Counted from the first letter of the stretch, positions 40,025 through 50,540 are shown. The stretch is DNA of 64,000 nt from Gammaproteobacteria bacterium (GCA_029253585.1 JAQWZF010000001.1:47248-111247); one strand, 5' to 3'. A program made the numbers and translations. The notes: generated by a model not told the origin, from the letters alone.

Positions 40025-41128
40025 CTAGCTGTTCCTGTTCAGGTGTGATGCCCAGACAAGGAATTCGTCTCTAGTACCTCTATAGACGACGCGGTTTAGT
40101 TTCTTGTTCATCTGGTATTCGTACATAGGGTCGTAGTAGTCGCATAGCAGGTGTTTGATCCACAGCTTGTGCAGTGATTCTGACTCGCTGGGGTCGGTAT
40201 GTGTCAATGCCTCATTCATGATGGCGTGGAGCTGTGTGAATTTCTCGCCTCCAAGGCGCTTCTGTATTCGCTGTAAACTCTCCAGGAGGAAGTTGGAAAA
40301 ATTTTGCTGAGCAGCGTCTCTATCTTGATTCTGAAAATCTTTGTAGTTGGAATAGATGTAATCTTTGTAGATTGTCTCTATGCGAGCCTCGAGAGTCTCT
40401 TCCAGCATGGCGATGGCTGAATCACCCATCTTGTCATGGAATTCCTTCGGTATGGAAAGAGAGCCTATTGCACGACTTTCGTCCTCCAGAAATAGATGTT
40501 CGGCTTTCTCATAGGGAAGCTTTAACAATGCTATAGCGAGGTGATTCTCAAAATCAATCTGTGTGGGCTGGCCAAGAATACGTCGGCCGAAAGCCGAGCC
40601 GCGATGGTTGGCGAGCCCCTCGAGATCAATACTGTAATTAAGCGCATTGATCAGGTGCGTTTTAGCACTGCCTGTTTTTCCGCCTATGATCATAAAGCTG
40701 GATTGGTCGGTTACCGTTTCTATTGTCTTCAAAAGGAAGCGCCGCAGAGCCTTGTAGCCTCCCTCGACGAGGGGGACATCAATGCCCTGGTCGAGCATCC
40801 ATTGCTGCGCCGTCTGCGAGCGCAGGCCGCCTCTGAAGCAATAGACAGAGGCAGAGGGGTTACGCCTAAGAAAGTCTTTCCATTTATTGAGGCGCTCTAG
40901 TTTGCTGTCGCCGCTTACCAGTTCGTTGGCGAGGATTATGGCGGCATCCTGACCTGCACTCTTGAATTGTTTGCCGACCTCGTGTCTTTCATCGTCTAGA
41001 AGTAGGGGTAGATTTACAGACGCGGGAAAGGCGCCACGCATAAACTCCAAGGGGGCACGAACGTCAATCAGTGGGCTATCCTGGCTAAGCAGATTTCGAA
41101 ATTCTGATTCACGTAATTTTGTAGGCAT
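40025..41128 (-). CDS. mnmH: tRNA 2-selenouridine/geranyl-2-thiouridine synthase
   Basis: MnmH (SelU/YbbB) converts 2-thiouridine at the wobble base of Lys, Glu and Gln tRNAs to 2-selenouridine, using selenophosphate through a geranylated intermediate. The 367-residue protein has an N-terminal rhodanese domain (PLIDVRAPLEFMRGAFPASVNLPLL) with the catalytic Cys97 in YCFRGGLRS, and a P-loop domain (IIGGKTGSAKTHLINAL). It implies selenophosphate supply by SelD, not in this window. It is the first gene of an operon with the two DNA-repair genes, an unexpected functional mix. Confidence 0.93.
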   Translation of the reverse strand: MPTKLRESEFRNLLSQDSPLIDVRAPLEFMRGAFPASVNLPLLLDDERHEVGKQFKSAGQDAAIILANELVSGDSKLERLNKWKDFLRRNPSASVYCFRGGLRSQTAQQWMLDQGIDVPLVEGGYKALRRFLLKTIETVTDQSSFMIIGGKTGSAKTHLINALNYSIDLEGLANHRGSAFGRRILGQPTQIDFENHLAIALLKLPYEKAEHLFLEDESRAIGSLSIPKEFHDKMGDSAIAMLEETLEARIETIYKDYIYSNYKDFQNQDRDAAQQNFSNFLLESLQRIQKRLGGEKFTQLHAIMNEALTHTDPSESESLHKLWIKHLLCDYYDPMYEYQMNKKLNRVVYRGTRDEFLVWASHLNRNS

Positions 41129-41280
41129 GGTGTCTGCGACATCGACAATATAGCAATTAGTAGGGGCGATAAGTGTAACACCTGATAGTTTCTAGCCCTA
41201 GGCCATAACGAGGTAGCCTGCAGGTCTCGCAACGATTTTTGCGATTGCTGACGTCAGCCCGTATCATCATCACCACTACG

Positions 41281-41925
41281 ATGTTTACCCAGTTTAGGAG
41301 CAGGGCGATCTCAGATAATAGTGTAAACAAAGACATTGCTGGAGAGGCCAAAGATAGCCCAGGCACAGCCATCGACCCATTTGAATCGCTGCGCAAGATC
41401 AAGAGTCGTGGCCCTGCGCCTGTGCATCTTTGGGATCCGCCGTTCTGTGGCGATATGGATATGGTCATCGCGCGCGACGGAACATGGATTCACGAGGGCC
41501 AGCCGATTCGACGACCGACAATGGTTAAGCTGTTCGCGTCAGTACTGAAGCTGGAGGATGACGGTGACTACTACTTGGTGACGCCGGTTGAGAAAGTCAG
41601 GATTCAGGTGCAAGACTGCCCTTTCGTCGCTCTGGAAATGGAGGTCGAAGGTGGGGGGAGCCAGCAGAATCTGACTTTTACAACTAATGCCGGTGAGGTT
41701 GTGACTGCTGGCGCTGAGCATCCAATCCGCATCGCCGTTAACCCTGAGACCTCTGAGCCCCATCCTGTAGTGCATGTGCGCAGCGGCCTTAATGCGCTGA
41801 TTAACCGTGCTGTTTTCTATCGTCTGGTAGATTTGATGGAGTCGCATAAAACGCAGTCCGGTCAATTGCTCACTGGCATTTACAGTGACGGGGAATTTTT
41901 TACTTTCGATGCTCTGGCTGGCTAG
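41281..41925 (+). CDS. DUF1285 family protein
   Basis: About 214 residues from ATG 41281; the open frame extends to a TTG at 41239 and no clear ribosome site decides. Family signatures are VHLWDPPFCGDMDMVIARDGTWIHEG, RRPTMVKLFASVLKLEDDG, YLVTPVEKVRI and HVRSGLNALINRAVFYRLVDL. DUF1285 proteins are widespread in proteobacteria and have no established function. The gene is divergent from mnmH. Confidence 0.85.
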   Translation: MFTQFRSRAISDNSVNKDIAGEAKDSPGTAIDPFESLRKIKSRGPAPVHLWDPPFCGDMDMVIARDGTWIHEGQPIRRPTMVKLFASVLKLEDDGDYYLVTPVEKVRIQVQDCPFVALEMEVEGGGSQQNLTFTTNAGEVVTAGAEHPIRIAVNPETSEPHPVVHVRSGLNALINRAVFYRLVDLMESHKTQSGQLLTGIYSDGEFFTFDALAG

Positions 41926-41967
41926 GGTTCGAATGTCTGTAAATGCTGTCACAATTGCCGCGTAATG

Positions 41968-41996
41968 TTGACCTAAACCACTAAAAACGGCATTAT
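41968..41996 (+). promoter_or_regulatory. putative sigma70 promoter for etfBA
   Basis: TTGACC (41968-41973), a 17-bp spacer and CATTAT (41991-41996) lie about 86 bp before the etfB start. The -35 is strong (5/6) and the -10 fair (4/6). No experimental support. Confidence 0.4.
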
Positions 41997-42082
41997 TGCC
42001 CCCTTTTTTCGAGCGGTGAAAACGAAATTTTCCCGGCGCGAACCAGTTAAGCCATTCTTGTTAGACACACTATGGAGAATCC

Positions 42083-42832
42083 ATGAAGATTCTTGTTGCT
42101 ATAAAGCGCGTCGTTGATGCGAACGTTAAAGTTAGGGTTAAGGGCGACGGCACCGGCGTCGATCTTACTAATGCCAAGATGGCGATCAATCCTTTCTGTG
42201 AGATTGCTATCGAAGAGGCAATTAGGATTAAGGAATCTGGAGCGGCTGATGAAGTTATTGCTGTCTCTGTAGGTCCTAAGGTTAGTCAAGAGCAGATTCG
42301 CACTGCCCTGGCGTTAGGAGCCGACCGTGGAATTCTGGTAGAAACTGATCAGCAGGTAGAGCCTTTGGCCGTGGCCAAAATTCTCAAGACCCTGGTAGAG
42401 AAGGAAGGGATAGACCTCGTTATTCTGGGCAAGCAGTCTATCGATACTGACAATAATCAAGTGGGACAAATGCTTGCTGCATTGTGTAATTACCCCCAGG
42501 GTACCTTTGCCTGCAAGGCGGAATTTAAAGACGGTAAGATCGAGGTTACTCGTGAAATAGATGGGGGTGAACAGACCGTTCTTATTAGTCTGCCAGCCAT
42601 AATTACTACCGATTTGCGCCTCAATGAGCCACGCTACGCATCGCTGCCTAATATCATGAAGGCGAAGAAGAAGCCCATAGACGAAACAACTCCTGCGGAT
42701 CTTGGTGTAGATATTAGCTCCAAGCTACAGACGGTGAGTGTCGCAGCTCCTGCTGAGCGAAGTGCAGGCGTTATCGTCGAGTCGGTTGAAGAGTTGGTTA
42801 ACAAATTGAAGACTGAAGCTAAAGTCATATAG
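42083..42832 (+). CDS. etfB: electron transfer flavoprotein beta subunit
   Basis: EtfB binds AMP and pairs with EtfA to carry electrons from acyl-CoA and other dehydrogenases to ETF-ubiquinone oxidoreductase. The 249-residue protein starts [19 protein letters not shown] and has [16 protein letters not shown], the [20 protein letters not shown] motif and the recognition-loop stretch [30 protein letters not shown] tggagaa ribosome site precedes the ATG. The ETF:QO gene often adjacent in Pseudomonas is not seen here. Confidence 0.97.
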   Translation: MKILVAIKRVVDANVKVRVKGDGTGVDLTNAKMAINPFCEIAIEEAIRIKESGAADEVIAVSVGPKVSQEQIRTALALGADRGILVETDQQVEPLAVAKILKTLVEKEGIDLVILGKQSIDTDNNQVGQMLAALCNYPQGTFACKAEFKDGKIEVTREIDGGEQTVLISLPAIITTDLRLNEPRYASLPNIMKAKKKPIDETTPADLGVDISSKLQTVSVAAPAERSAGVIVESVEELVNKLKTEAKVI

Positions 42833-42841
42833 GTGGTAAGC

Positions 42842-43768
42842 ATGTCAATTTTAGTAATAGCAGAACACGATAACGATTCAATCAAGACTGCCACCTTGAA
42901 CACCATTACTGCGGCCGCGGCCATCGGTGATGATGTGCATGTGTTAGTTGTGGGTTCCGGCTGTCAGCAAGCCGTAACTGCGGCGGCAGAGGTTGCCGGG
43001 GTTGCGAAGGTAATTAGCGCAGACGCCGAAGCTTATGCGCATCAGTTGCCAGAAAGCGTAGCACCGCTGGTTGTAGACCTAGCCAGGGGGTATACACACA
43101 TCTTGTCGGCAGCAACGACTACGGGGAAGAATTTGCTGCCCCGCGTTGCGGCATTGCTAGATGTTGCGCAGATATCAGATATCGTGGAAGTTAAGAGCGA
43201 TGATACTTTCGTTCGGCCTGTTTATGCGGGTAATGCCATGGCGACGGTGCAATCGTCGGACAGTGTAAAGGTCATAACCGTTCGTACCACGGCTTTCGCC
43301 GAAGCGCAGAAGGGTGGAAGTGCTCCCATCGAGAATTCAGATTTCGCCAGCACCCAGGAGCTATCCGCCTTCGTTAGTGAACAGCTCTCTGTCTCGGAGC
43401 GTCCAGAGCTAACGGCTGCATCGATTGTGATATCGGGCGGTCGTGGCATGCAAAACGGTGAGAACTTTGTACTATTAGAGAAGGTGGCAGATAAGTTGGG
43501 TGCTGCTATCGGAGCATCCAGGGCTGCGGTTGACGCCGGCTTCGTTCCCAATGACATGCAAGTAGGTCAGACGGGCAAGATTGTGGCTCCCGACCTGTAC
43601 ATTGCGGTAGGTATTTCTGGAGCGATCCAGCATCTTGCGGGCATGAAGGATAGCAAGGTGATCGTTGCTATAAACAAAGATGAAGAGGCGCCAATTTTTC
43701 AGGTGGCCGACTATGGCTTGGTGGCTGATTTATTCAAGATGCTGCCAGAGCTAGAAGCTGCTCTCTAA
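42842..43768 (+). CDS. etfA: electron transfer flavoprotein alpha subunit
   Basis: EtfA carries the FAD. From ATG 42842 (behind aggtggtaagc) the product is 308 residues; an in-frame GTG at 42833 would add three. The N-terminal domain ([23 protein letters not shown]) is followed by the FAD domain: [57 protein letters not shown] and [20 protein letters not shown]. It lies 9 bp after etfB, clearly one operon. Confidence 0.97.
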   Translation: MSILVIAEHDNDSIKTATLNTITAAAAIGDDVHVLVVGSGCQQAVTAAAEVAGVAKVISADAEAYAHQLPESVAPLVVDLARGYTHILSAATTTGKNLLPRVAALLDVAQISDIVEVKSDDTFVRPVYAGNAMATVQSSDSVKVITVRTTAFAEAQKGGSAPIENSDFASTQELSAFVSEQLSVSERPELTAASIVISGGRGMQNGENFVLLEKVADKLGAAIGASRAAVDAGFVPNDMQVGQTGKIVAPDLYIAVGISGAIQHLAGMKDSKVIVAINKDEEAPIFQVADYGLVADLFKMLPELEAAL

Positions 43769-43800
43769 GTTTTTGGTAAACACATTGTTTGTAGGCAACA

Positions 43801-43866
43801 ATAGACAAACAATAGTCAAAACATAGGTTAAAGATAGGCTAAAGATAGTCAAACAATAGGCAAAAA
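43801..43866 (+). repeat. six 11-bp tandem repeats downstream of etfA
   Basis: Six consecutive 11-base units begin with ATAG: ATAGACAAACA, ATAGTCAAAAC, ATAGGTTAAAG, ATAGGCTAAAG, ATAGTCAAACA, ATAGGCAAAAA. A shortened related unit (GTAGGCAACA) precedes them. ATAG is invariant and the rest is A-rich with variable positions. The array begins 32 bp after the etfA stop and runs straight into the terminator hairpin. Confidence 0.85.
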
Positions 43867-43890
43867 AAGCCCGGTCTAACCGGGCTTTTT
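43864..43890. terminator. bidirectional intrinsic terminator between etfA and rne
   Basis: AAAAAGCCCGGT and ACCGGGCTTTTT form a perfect 12-bp stem with a 3-base loop (CTA), the GC-rich core flanked by A- and T-runs on both sides. It can stop etfBA (plus strand) and rne (minus strand, whose stop is 77 bp away). Confidence 0.92.
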
Positions 43891-43967
43891 ACTTTCCGTA
43901 GTAGGGGCTTAGAGTAGAGACGTCGCTTTCTATTGGCCTCTATCTCCTTTACATCCTAACTCTGTGC

Positions 43968-46763
43968 TTAGCCTTCCTTGTTTTGCTGTTTTTGAGCGGT
44001 CATTTCGCGTCGTTTTACTTCCCGCGGGTCATTCGATGCGCGACCCGAAGCGGCGACTGGCGCTACGGCAGCGCTACTCGGCTTAGGCGCCGTGGCGGGC
44101 TGTGCCGGTGCCGGGCTGGCGGGCTTTGCTTCAGGTTTAGTAGCTGCCGATGCCGGCTTGGCGGGCCTTGCTTCAGGTTTAGCAGCAGCCATCGCTCGGG
44201 CAGATTTGCTAGTCGCGTCTGTATTGCCAGAACGTTCAGCTGATGCCGGTCGATCTTCGCTTTTGTTCTCGCGTGGAGCCGATTGAGCAGGCTTCGCTGC
44301 TTCCGTTGGAGCTGGAGCATTCTGCGCCGCTTGCACGTTTGTAGCCGGCTCTGAACTGCTACTAGCCGGTTTCGGGCTTTCCTGTACTTTCGCTGGAGCT
44401 TGTTGCGGTTTGTCACTAGCAGCAGGCGTCGGCTGTGCTACTACCGGGGCTGCAGTCTTTGTCTCCCGGCTAGCAGTCGCAGCCACGGCCGTGTTTGGGC
44501 TATTCGACGGCTGTTGAGCCTGGTCACCGCCCCCGACAGCTGGTTGTGAGGGAGCAGAATCGGCTGCCACATTCGTATTGGCGCGATTGTTTGTCCGGCT
44601 CGATTGCTGTCTTCGCTGGTTACGACCCTGACCAGATCTATTTCCATTGCTTGATGCTTCAGGCGCCGCCTTGTTGCCATCTACTTCCACAACAGCAGCA
44701 GCTGCGAGCTGTTGATCAGGCGAAGCCTGTTCGCTGTTTGGCTTGGCTTGATCCGGCCTTGGCCCTCGCTTACGTTGGTTCGAGTTGCGTGGGCGTTTGT
44801 TGGCTGGTCTTCGTTGCGCCCTAGGCTCTGAATTTTGCTCAGGGCTATCAGTCCGCACAGCCTTATCTTGAGTTTTAGCATTTTCATTATCTAACTTGGC
44901 TTTGCCGCCGTCGTTATTCCTGTTTGGCTGATTGCGTCGCTGATTCTGGCTGGATGACTTTCCACCGCGATCTCTGCGTGAATCGTTACGCTGTTGGTTG
45001 CCCCCGCGAGATTGCTGTCCGCGCTGATTCTGATTGCGTGAACCCTGTCGCGATCTATTGCGATTACCGCCTTCAGGTCTTTTCTTGGGCTCTTCTTTCT
45101 TTTTATCGGGAGTGCCGAACAGAGCAGCGAATAGTCGCGCAAAGAAACCTTGCTTAGGCGCCGGCTTTTTGGGCTGCGGTGGCGATCGTTGATCCGGCAG
45201 ATTACTTACCGCTGGTTTCTGCACAGACGCGGTTTGTTCCTTTGATTTCGCATTAGGAGGTGGCTCGACGATGGCTGTTACATCCACTTCATAGACTTCG
45301 TCTTGCTGGTTCACTGCAGTAATTTCGTAATGGGGAGTCTCAAGCTCAGGGTTAGGGATTATTAGCACCCTGGTTGAGCTCTGCTCTTCGATATCAGCTA
45401 ATGCAATGCGTTTCTCGTTCAGTAGATATGATGAAAGGACCAGCGGTACGGTTGCGCGTACTTCCTGGCACTTCTGCTTGTTGGCTTCTTCCTGCACGAT
45501 TCGCAAGATAGACAGACATAGTGATTCAACGTCACGGATGGTTCCCTGCCCGCTGCAACGTGGGCAAACAATTGCACTGGTTTCTCCCAGCGAGGGACGT
45601 AATCTCTGTCGAGACATCTCTAATAGGCCGAAGCGCGAGATGCGCCCAACTTGCACGCGCGCGCGATCGGGCTCTAAGGCATCGCGCATTCTATTCTCAA
45701 CTTGGCGCTGATTACGGCTTGAGTTCATATCGATGAAGTCGATGACCACCAGCCCGCCCATGTCTCGCAGGCGTAACTGCCTGGCGATTTCGTCAGCAGC
45801 TTCAAGGTTGGTATTCAGTGCTGTTTCTTCTATGTCAGCTCCACGAGTCGCTCGCGATGAGTTGATGTCTATAGAGATCAATGCCTCGGTTGGGTCTATA
45901 ACAACTGAGCCACCGGCAGGAAGCTTCACTTCGCGCTCAAAGGCGCTCTCTATCTGTCCTTCGATCTGATAGCGGTTAAATAGAGGTAGCTTGTCTTCAT
46001 ACAGCTTGATTCTGTTTTCGTATTGCGGCATCACTTGCTTGACAAAGGTAATAGCTTCTTGGAAGGACTCTGGGGTATCGAAGAGTACCTCGCCGATATC
46101 TCTGCGCAGGTAGTCTCGAATCATGCGGATAATCACGTTGCTTTCCTGATAAATCAGGAAGGGGGCAGGTTTCTCTGTACTCGCATCCTGTATCGCTGTC
46201 CATAGCGCTAGCAGGTAGTCTAGATCCCATTGAAGCTCTTCTTGCGCTTTGCCAACGCCCGCGGTGCGCACGATCATGCCCATGCCATCGGGAATCTCTA
46301 GGCCACGTAAGGCTTCTCTTAGCTCGGAACGGTCATCGCCTTCGATGCGACGTGATATGCCTCCGGCCTTTGGGTTATTTGGCATTAATACCAAGTAACG
46401 ACCGGCAAGGCTTATGTAGGTGGTTAGGGCGGCGCCTTTATTGCCGCGCTCTTCTTTCTCAACCTGAACGATAACCTGAGTGCCCTCAGGCACCAGCTCC
46501 TTCATGTTGCTGGATTTTACATCCTTGGTGTAATACTGCTTGGCGATCTCTTTCAGAGGGAGAAAGCCATGGCGGTCGGCTCCAAAATCGACGAAGGCAG
46601 CTTCGAGGCTAGGCTCTACACGAGTCACTTTGCCTCTGTAGATATTTGCTTTTTTCTGGACGCGGGTGCGGTTTTCGATGTCTAGATCGTAAAGCTTTTG
46701 ACCATCGACGAGGGCGACACGAAGTTCTTCTTCCTGTGTCGCATTAATAAGCATTCTTTTCAT
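43968..46763 (-). CDS. rne: ribonuclease E
   Basis: RNase E is the main endonuclease of mRNA decay and rRNA/tRNA processing and the degradosome scaffold. The 931-residue protein has the S1 domain (about 35-125), 5' sensor and DNase I-like catalytic domain with Asp299 (ISIDINSS) and Asp342 (VIDFIDM), and the Zn-link CPRC at 400-403, each four residues less than in E. coli. From about residue 510 it is disordered: an Arg/Asn/Gln-rich RNA-binding stretch, then an Ala/Pro/Lys/Ser-rich tail. A long 5' leader is likely, as is usual for this autoregulated gene. Confidence 0.96.
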   Translation of the reverse strand: MKRMLINATQEEELRVALVDGQKLYDLDIENRTRVQKKANIYRGKVTRVEPSLEAAFVDFGADRHGFLPLKEIAKQYYTKDVKSSNMKELVPEGTQVIVQVEKEERGNKGAALTTYISLAGRYLVLMPNNPKAGGISRRIEGDDRSELREALRGLEIPDGMGMIVRTAGVGKAQEELQWDLDYLLALWTAIQDASTEKPAPFLIYQESNVIIRMIRDYLRRDIGEVLFDTPESFQEAITFVKQVMPQYENRIKLYEDKLPLFNRYQIEGQIESAFEREVKLPAGGSVVIDPTEALISIDINSSRATRGADIEETALNTNLEAADEIARQLRLRDMGGLVVIDFIDMNSSRNQRQVENRMRDALEPDRARVQVGRISRFGLLEMSRQRLRPSLGETSAIVCPRCSGQGTIRDVESLCLSILRIVQEEANKQKCQEVRATVPLVLSSYLLNEKRIALADIEEQSSTRVLIIPNPELETPHYEITAVNQQDEVYEVDVTAIVEPPPNAKSKEQTASVQKPAVSNLPDQRSPPQPKKPAPKQGFFARLFAALFGTPDKKKEEPKKRPEGGNRNRSRQGSRNQNQRGQQSRGGNQQRNDSRRDRGGKSSSQNQRRNQPNRNNDGGKAKLDNENAKTQDKAVRTDSPEQNSEPRAQRRPANKRPRNSNQRKRGPRPDQAKPNSEQASPDQQLAAAAVVEVDGNKAAPEASSNGNRSGQGRNQRRQQSSRTNNRANTNVAADSAPSQPAVGGGDQAQQPSNSPNTAVAATASRETKTAAPVVAQPTPAASDKPQQAPAKVQESPKPASSSSEPATNVQAAQNAPAPTEAAKPAQSAPRENKSEDRPASAERSGNTDATSKSARAMAAAKPEARPAKPASAATKPEAKPASPAPAQPATAPKPSSAAVAPVAASGRASNDPREVKRREMTAQKQQNKEG

Positions 46764-47860
46764 AATAGGTTCGCTTGTCGTTGAACCAGATAAGAAAACT
46801 CAGGAGGGAATACCGAGTGGGGTGTGCATAGCTCTCGGGGAGTTATGAACGAGGGCAACGAAGAAGCAAAATCTGGTGGATCGGGCTTCAGCTACAGCAA
46901 ATTCTTAACGTTTTAACAATAATAATCCAGCCATAGACATGCAATGACTCGTTGAGTGCTCAATGGACTGCCTGTTTGAGGCTCGATGTTGCATATAATC
47001 TATTGTTTTTGTTGAAAATATTACTTAGTTTTGTTTTTCGTTGCCCAGCTGATTTGAGCTGGGTTTCAGCGCAGCATCAGCTGCCTTTCTCGAATATTAA
47101 ATCCTAAACTTATCCGGTTTGTCTCATCATGCCCATTAAGACATGACTTTTAATAACTGTTTAATGGGTTAGCAGTCTATCTAGCTATCTGCTGATTCCC
47201 ATGTGTGGGTCCAATCAGTCTTATGAAGCTGTAATTCTGCCTCTGTGGTCACGGCTAAATGGCTCGGACCTTATATAGTTGTCGTCAGGAGATCTTAGTC
47301 CAATAGGTCTCAATATTTACTGAAGACTTCTATACGCCCTGTATCCGCGCAGTATGGCGCTTGTGAATCACAGGACAGCGCCCTCGAATACGTAAATAGA
47401 GGGAACATAGCGGAGGAATATAACAGTAAAGTCTGTGGGACTCAATTAGCGGGGCGCTGTTTTCGCTAAATTTTCTCAAAAAAACAATAACCTGCAACAT
47501 TCTCAGAAGATGAATTCTCGAGTTTGGAGGGTAGGCCCCAGCGTCTAATAGCTGTATAGAGCCCTGAAACGGGGCGCTCATTACGACGCCGCCGCGGCTT
47601 GCTCCAAACAGTGATTTCTGTGTCGCTGCAGCGCAGCTTGATAAAACGAAAGTCCTGTGGTTAAAATATCCGCCGTATTGACTTCGCCGGTACAAAGACA
47701 CAAAAAATCAATAAGATACCGGCCAAACATAGAGTTTAGCTAAGCCATCTGCGGGCGATTTAGGGTTGCTTCTGAACAACTAGAGTAACTAGAGCAAGAA
47801 TTCGATAGACGGTGAATGCTCAATATAGGGCCTACCGTAAAGCTGTTAGGGGCAAGATCA
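46764..47860. other. about 1.1-kb intergenic region between rne and the recombinase gene
   Basis: No supported gene. Part must be the long rne leader (minus strand). A hairpin at 47043-47064 (CCCAGCT-GATTTG-AGCTGGG) could be one of its regulatory stem-loops. Further right are a 9-bp inverted pair, ACAGCGCCC (47375-47383) and GGGCGCTGT (47452-47460), and a direct copy of CGGGGCGCT at 47450 and 47570. rluC, which is divergent from rne in Pseudomonas, is absent. A 123-codon minus-strand open frame (47330-47701) is not convincing. Confidence 0.5.
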
Positions 47861-48541
47861 ATGACTATTTATTCTTACTGCCGGACTTCCGAACTGGAAG
47901 CTTCCCTTGAGCAAGACGAGCTTGAAGCGATACTAGAGCCAGAGATGCTTGCGGTTCAAACTTACTGTCTCCGTCACAGTTGGTTTATGACTGAGACGCT
48001 GAAGGATACCAATTGTAATTGGAATCATGAATTCAGTCGCCGCGATTCAGGCAGGCGACTAATGGGTCTGCTGCAACCGGGTGATGTGGTTTTGTGCAGT
48101 AAGCTTGAGAGAATATGTAGCTCCAGCCATGAAGTTGTAAAATTAATACAGAAGCTTCGAGACATATCAGTTCAGCTACACATCGTAGAACTGGACGGCG
48201 ATATTACTGACCCTGAGCTTAGTGTAAATTTCATAAAAGTCACCGAGTTATACAGTGCCTTAGAAAAGCGCAAGTCGGCGGAGCGTATTAAGGGTGTTAA
48301 GCAACGTCAGCGAAAGCAGGGGCGTTATCTAGGCGGAAGCCGGCCGTTTGGTTATATGATTCACGAGAATGGGCGCCTTCTAGAAAACCCTATGGAGCAG
48401 AGAGTGCTGCGCAGAATCATGGAGCTCAAGAAGCAGGGTAAGTCTTTGCGTGCTATCTCCAGCGAAGTATCTACGCCGGTGATGCCGATTAGTTTCAAAA
48501 CGGTGCAGCGGCTCTTGCAGCGTCACGCCGAACAATATTAG
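47861..48541 (+). CDS. small serine recombinase (resolvase/invertase family)
   Basis: About 226 residues from ATG 47861, which has a better ribosome site (aggggcaagatca) than the in-frame ATG 47816. The N-terminal resolvase domain shows the catalytic Y-x-R-x-S (YSYCRTS) and the family stretch GRRLMGLLQPGDVVLCSKLERICSSSHEVV, then LHIVELDGD and the long E helix (ELYSALEKRKSAERIKGVKQRQ). The C-terminus (RPFGYMIHENGRLLENPMEQRVLRRIMELKKQGKSLRAISSEV) resembles the first part of the PF07508 recombinase domain plus a helix-turn-helix. It may be active. There are no IS ends or phage genes around it. Confidence 0.8.
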   Translation: MTIYSYCRTSELEASLEQDELEAILEPEMLAVQTYCLRHSWFMTETLKDTNCNWNHEFSRRDSGRRLMGLLQPGDVVLCSKLERICSSSHEVVKLIQKLRDISVQLHIVELDGDITDPELSVNFIKVTELYSALEKRKSAERIKGVKQRQRKQGRYLGGSRPFGYMIHENGRLLENPMEQRVLRRIMELKKQGKSLRAISSEVSTPVMPISFKTVQRLLQRHAEQY

Positions 48542-48607
48542 GGCTGCAAGACACGCCGTCCTCGCGGCCGTAACTCGGCCCTGATTCAGAAGTAACAAGG
48601 TTCGCAC

Positions 48608-49843
48608 ATGCTTAAGCCGTTTTCTGTGTTTGTGGGTTTGCGTTACTCTTTGGCCAGGAAGCGAAACATTTTTCTTTCCTTCGTCTCTGTTATCTCCATG
48701 CTTGGGGTGAGCCTGGGCGTAACTATCTTAATCGTCGCACTGGCAGTAATGAACGGGTCTATCGATACCTTGCGTGCCGATGCTTTAAAATCCGTTCCTC
48801 ATGTCACTGTTTCCGGCGAATCGGTCAACAGCAATTGGAATGAGTTGGCTGACATTGCGCTGAAATCTCCGAGCGTTATAGCGGCATCCCCCTTCATGGA
48901 GGGAGAGGCCAACATCTTGTATCAGGGAAACAATCGCTTTGTAAGTCTGCGCGGTGTAGAGGGAGGTCTCGAAGCCGACGTGGTAGATAATCCGAGTTCG
49001 CGCTATAGAGAGTTGCTGCTTGCTCTGACTGCGACTGAGAACGGAATCATACTCGGGGCGCAACTCGCCGGCAGCTTGGGTATCTACAGTAACGCAGACC
49101 TGTCGGTGACAGCCCTAGGAAGTCTATTGGCCAGAAATCTGGCGGATACCGAAGGTTTTACTGTGGTTGGCTATGCAGACTTCGGCGCTTACGGGAATAG
49201 CGATACCGCATTAATAAATCTGGCTCAGGCTCAGGAACTGTTCGCGTTGAATTCGGCGTCTCGTTTAACTCTGCGTTTGCGTGTCGATGATATCTTCAAT
49301 GCCAAAGCTATCGCCCAGGAGTTGTTTGCAGACTATTCAGGCCTGCAGCTGCATTCATGGGATGAGGCGCAGGCAAGTCTGTTTAATGCGCTGCGCATGG
49401 AAAAAATTCTGACGAGCTTTATGCTACTGATGATCGTGGTAGTGGGTGCGGTTAATATTGTTTCTACTCTGGTTATGGTGGTTGCCGATAAGGGCGCTGA
49501 TGTAGCGATCCTGCGGACCATGGGTGCGAGTCGTGGCAGTATTATGCGAATCTTCATCGTTCAAGGGCTAGTGGCGGGATTGGTAGGGACTCTGGTAGGG
49601 GCCTTACTCGGAACTCTTTTGGCGGCGAATCTTACAGATATCAGTCTGGTTCTTGAGCGAATTATTAACTCATTGGCAAGTAGTTCGGACAGATACTTTA
49701 TCTCCCATTTACAGACCCAGATAGATTGGGGTGAAGTAGGCTTGATCTGCTTGGCGGCGCTGGCTATAAGTTTTGTTGCAACCCTTTATCCAGCCTATAG
49801 GGCAAGCAAAATTCAGGCATCGGAAGTGCTGCGCTATGAGTGA
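48608..49843 (+). CDS. lolC: lipoprotein-releasing system permease (LolC/LolE family)
   Basis: A 411-residue inner-membrane permease of the Lol ABC transporter that extracts lipoproteins from the inner membrane for delivery to LolA. It has an N-terminal membrane helix ([29 protein letters not shown]), a large periplasmic MacB-like domain (about 50-265) and three C-terminal helices with [25 protein letters not shown]. Its end overlaps the lolD start by 8 bp. Which of the two permeases here is LolC and which LolE cannot be settled by eye. Confidence 0.88.
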   Translation: MLKPFSVFVGLRYSLARKRNIFLSFVSVISMLGVSLGVTILIVALAVMNGSIDTLRADALKSVPHVTVSGESVNSNWNELADIALKSPSVIAASPFMEGEANILYQGNNRFVSLRGVEGGLEADVVDNPSSRYRELLLALTATENGIILGAQLAGSLGIYSNADLSVTALGSLLARNLADTEGFTVVGYADFGAYGNSDTALINLAQAQELFALNSASRLTLRLRVDDIFNAKAIAQELFADYSGLQLHSWDEAQASLFNALRMEKILTSFMLLMIVVVGAVNIVSTLVMVVADKGADVAILRTMGASRGSIMRIFIVQGLVAGLVGTLVGALLGTLLAANLTDISLVLERIINSLASSSDRYFISHLQTQIDWGEVGLICLAALAISFVATLYPAYRASKIQASEVLRYE

Positions 49844-50540
49844 TGAAGAAATAATGAATGAGGGGGCGGCGGTGGTGACTTGCGAGCAGCTTGAGAAAAC
49901 ATATTCTCAGGGCCCGCAACTTGTTCATGTATTGAAAGGCGTAAACCTGCAGGTGAGGCGTGGAGAGCGCATCGCTATCGTTGGTAGTTCAGGTTCAGGC
50001 AAGACAACCTTGCTCAACTTGCTAGGTGGTCTCGATCTGCCCACATCTGGGACAGTGAGTATTGCCGGAAAAGATCTGGCGAAAGTTGACGAAACCGAGA
50101 GAGGATTGCTTCGTAACAAACACCTTGGCTTCGTATACCAGTTTCATCATCTGCTAGGTGAGTTTACTGCTCTGGAGAACGTATGCATGCCACTGCTGAT
50201 TGCGGGCATGTCTATGGCAGATGCCGCGGATCGCGCTCGCTCCATACTCGGCCGGGTAGGCCTCGCCTCCAGGGTGGAACATAAACCTTCGGAACTGTCC
50301 GGCGGCGAACGCCAGCGCGTAGCCATAGCCAGAGCTTTAGTCGCGGAGCCAAGCTGCGTGTTACTGGATGAGCCGACGGGTAATCTCGATCGAAATACGG
50401 CAATTGAAATACAAGCACTAATGAATGAGTTAAATGCCACCTTGCAGATAAGTTTCATTGTTGTCACCCATGACGAGGCGCTCGCATCCTCTATGCAGCG
50501 CAGGCTATTGCTTGCCGATGGTCTTTTGCGTGAGCAATAA
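49836..50540 (+). CDS. lolD: lipoprotein-releasing system ATP-binding protein LolD
   Basis: The ATPase of the LolCDE exporter. From ATG 49836 it has 234 residues; ATG 49854 is an alternative, and a longer frame to 49773 lies inside the permease gene. Motifs: Walker [11 protein letters not shown]-loop region [17 protein letters not shown], signature [17 protein letters not shown], Walker [13 protein letters not shown] and switch His in VVTHDE. These match the MacB/LolD subfamily. Confidence 0.93.
   Translation: MSDEEIMNEGAAVVTCEQLEKTYSQGPQLVHVLKGVNLQVRRGERIAIVGSSGSGKTTLLNLLGGLDLPTSGTVSIAGKDLAKVDETERGLLRNKHLGFVYQFHHLLGEFTALENVCMPLLIAGMSMADAADRARSILGRVGLASRVEHKPSELSGGERQRVAIARALVAEPSCVLLDEPTGNLDRNTAIEIQALMNELNATLQISFIVVTHDEALASSMQRRLLLADGLLREQ

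Noticed and set aside
43801..43866. Tandem repeats considered as a CRISPR array
   Set aside because: Units are 11 bp with no spacers and no cas genes nearby.
47330..47701. 123-codon open frame on the minus strand upstream of rne
   Set aside because: No recognisable domain, odd composition, no clear ribosome site; more likely chance in a non-coding region.
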